A stretch of 7,024 nucleotides of DNA from SIG480 sp045533555 (lineage in GTDB: Bacteria; Bacillota; Clostridia; Oscillospirales; JAAYXM01): the NCBI GenBank assembly GCA_045533555.1, contig JAZSHZ010000213.1:1-7024 (forward strand). The letters run 5' to 3'. Shown piece by piece: positions 7,021 through 7,024 of the stretch (the first letter of the stretch is position 1; every line of letters starts with the position of its first letter). The notes beneath the pieces are model-generated. The model searched no databases. It had not been told where the DNA came from and saw only the letters and a list, made by a program, of their open reading frames with translations. Both the position numbers and the translations under genes were made by a program.

Positions 7021-7024
7021 ACAG

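Noticed and set aside
1..7024. CRISPR array, tRNA or rRNA genes, insertion sequences
   Set aside because: No short regularly spaced repeat series, cloverleaf-like sequence, rRNA segment, transposase or terminal inverted repeats were seen. Nearly all of the window is protein-coding.

Overview
The window looks like a piece of a Gram-positive, probably uncultured Clostridia-type (Firmicutes) anaerobe, perhaps from a gut or other glycan-rich habitat. The grounds are strong GAGGTGA/AAGGAG ribosome binding sites, clean TTGNNN-17-TATAAT-type promoters, short intergenic gaps and the gene content. This assignment is inference; there is no rRNA or marker gene here.

The left 5.5 kb is one leftward (minus-strand) operon of three tandem genes for glycoside hydrolase family 95 (GH95) enzymes, the family of alpha-1,2-L-fucosidases and a few alpha-L-galactosidases. 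In order of transcription they are a 758-residue enzyme (3243-5519), a 764-residue enzyme (937-3231) and the first 305 residues of a third (1-917), which runs off the left edge. The gaps are only 11 and 19 bp and contain no terminator. The second and third genes are close sister copies (about 84% amino-acid identity by hand count over the visible part); the first is a more distant paralogue. None has a signal peptide, so they should act in the cytoplasm on imported fucosylated oligosaccharides.

A 180-bp gap (5520-5699) separates this operon from a rightward gene for an octopine/nopaline (opine) dehydrogenase-family protein (5700-6941). The gap holds two good outward-facing sigma-A type promoters. 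Between their -35 boxes lie two copies of a partly palindromic ACTTTTGRGCRAAA motif exactly 30 bp apart, plus A/T tracts spaced at about one helical turn. That is what a shared regulator site for a divergent regulon would look like.

The opine dehydrogenase gene ends in a strong hairpin terminator. A further extended -10 promoter and a small inverted repeat at the right edge point to another rightward transcription unit just outside the window.

Working model (inference): the operon releases L-fucose or a related deoxy sugar inside the cell, and the divergent dehydrogenase handles a linked redox step, classically reductive condensation of a 2-oxo acid such as pyruvate with an amino acid. The sequence shows only the divergent arrangement and shared control region; it does not prove the metabolic link.
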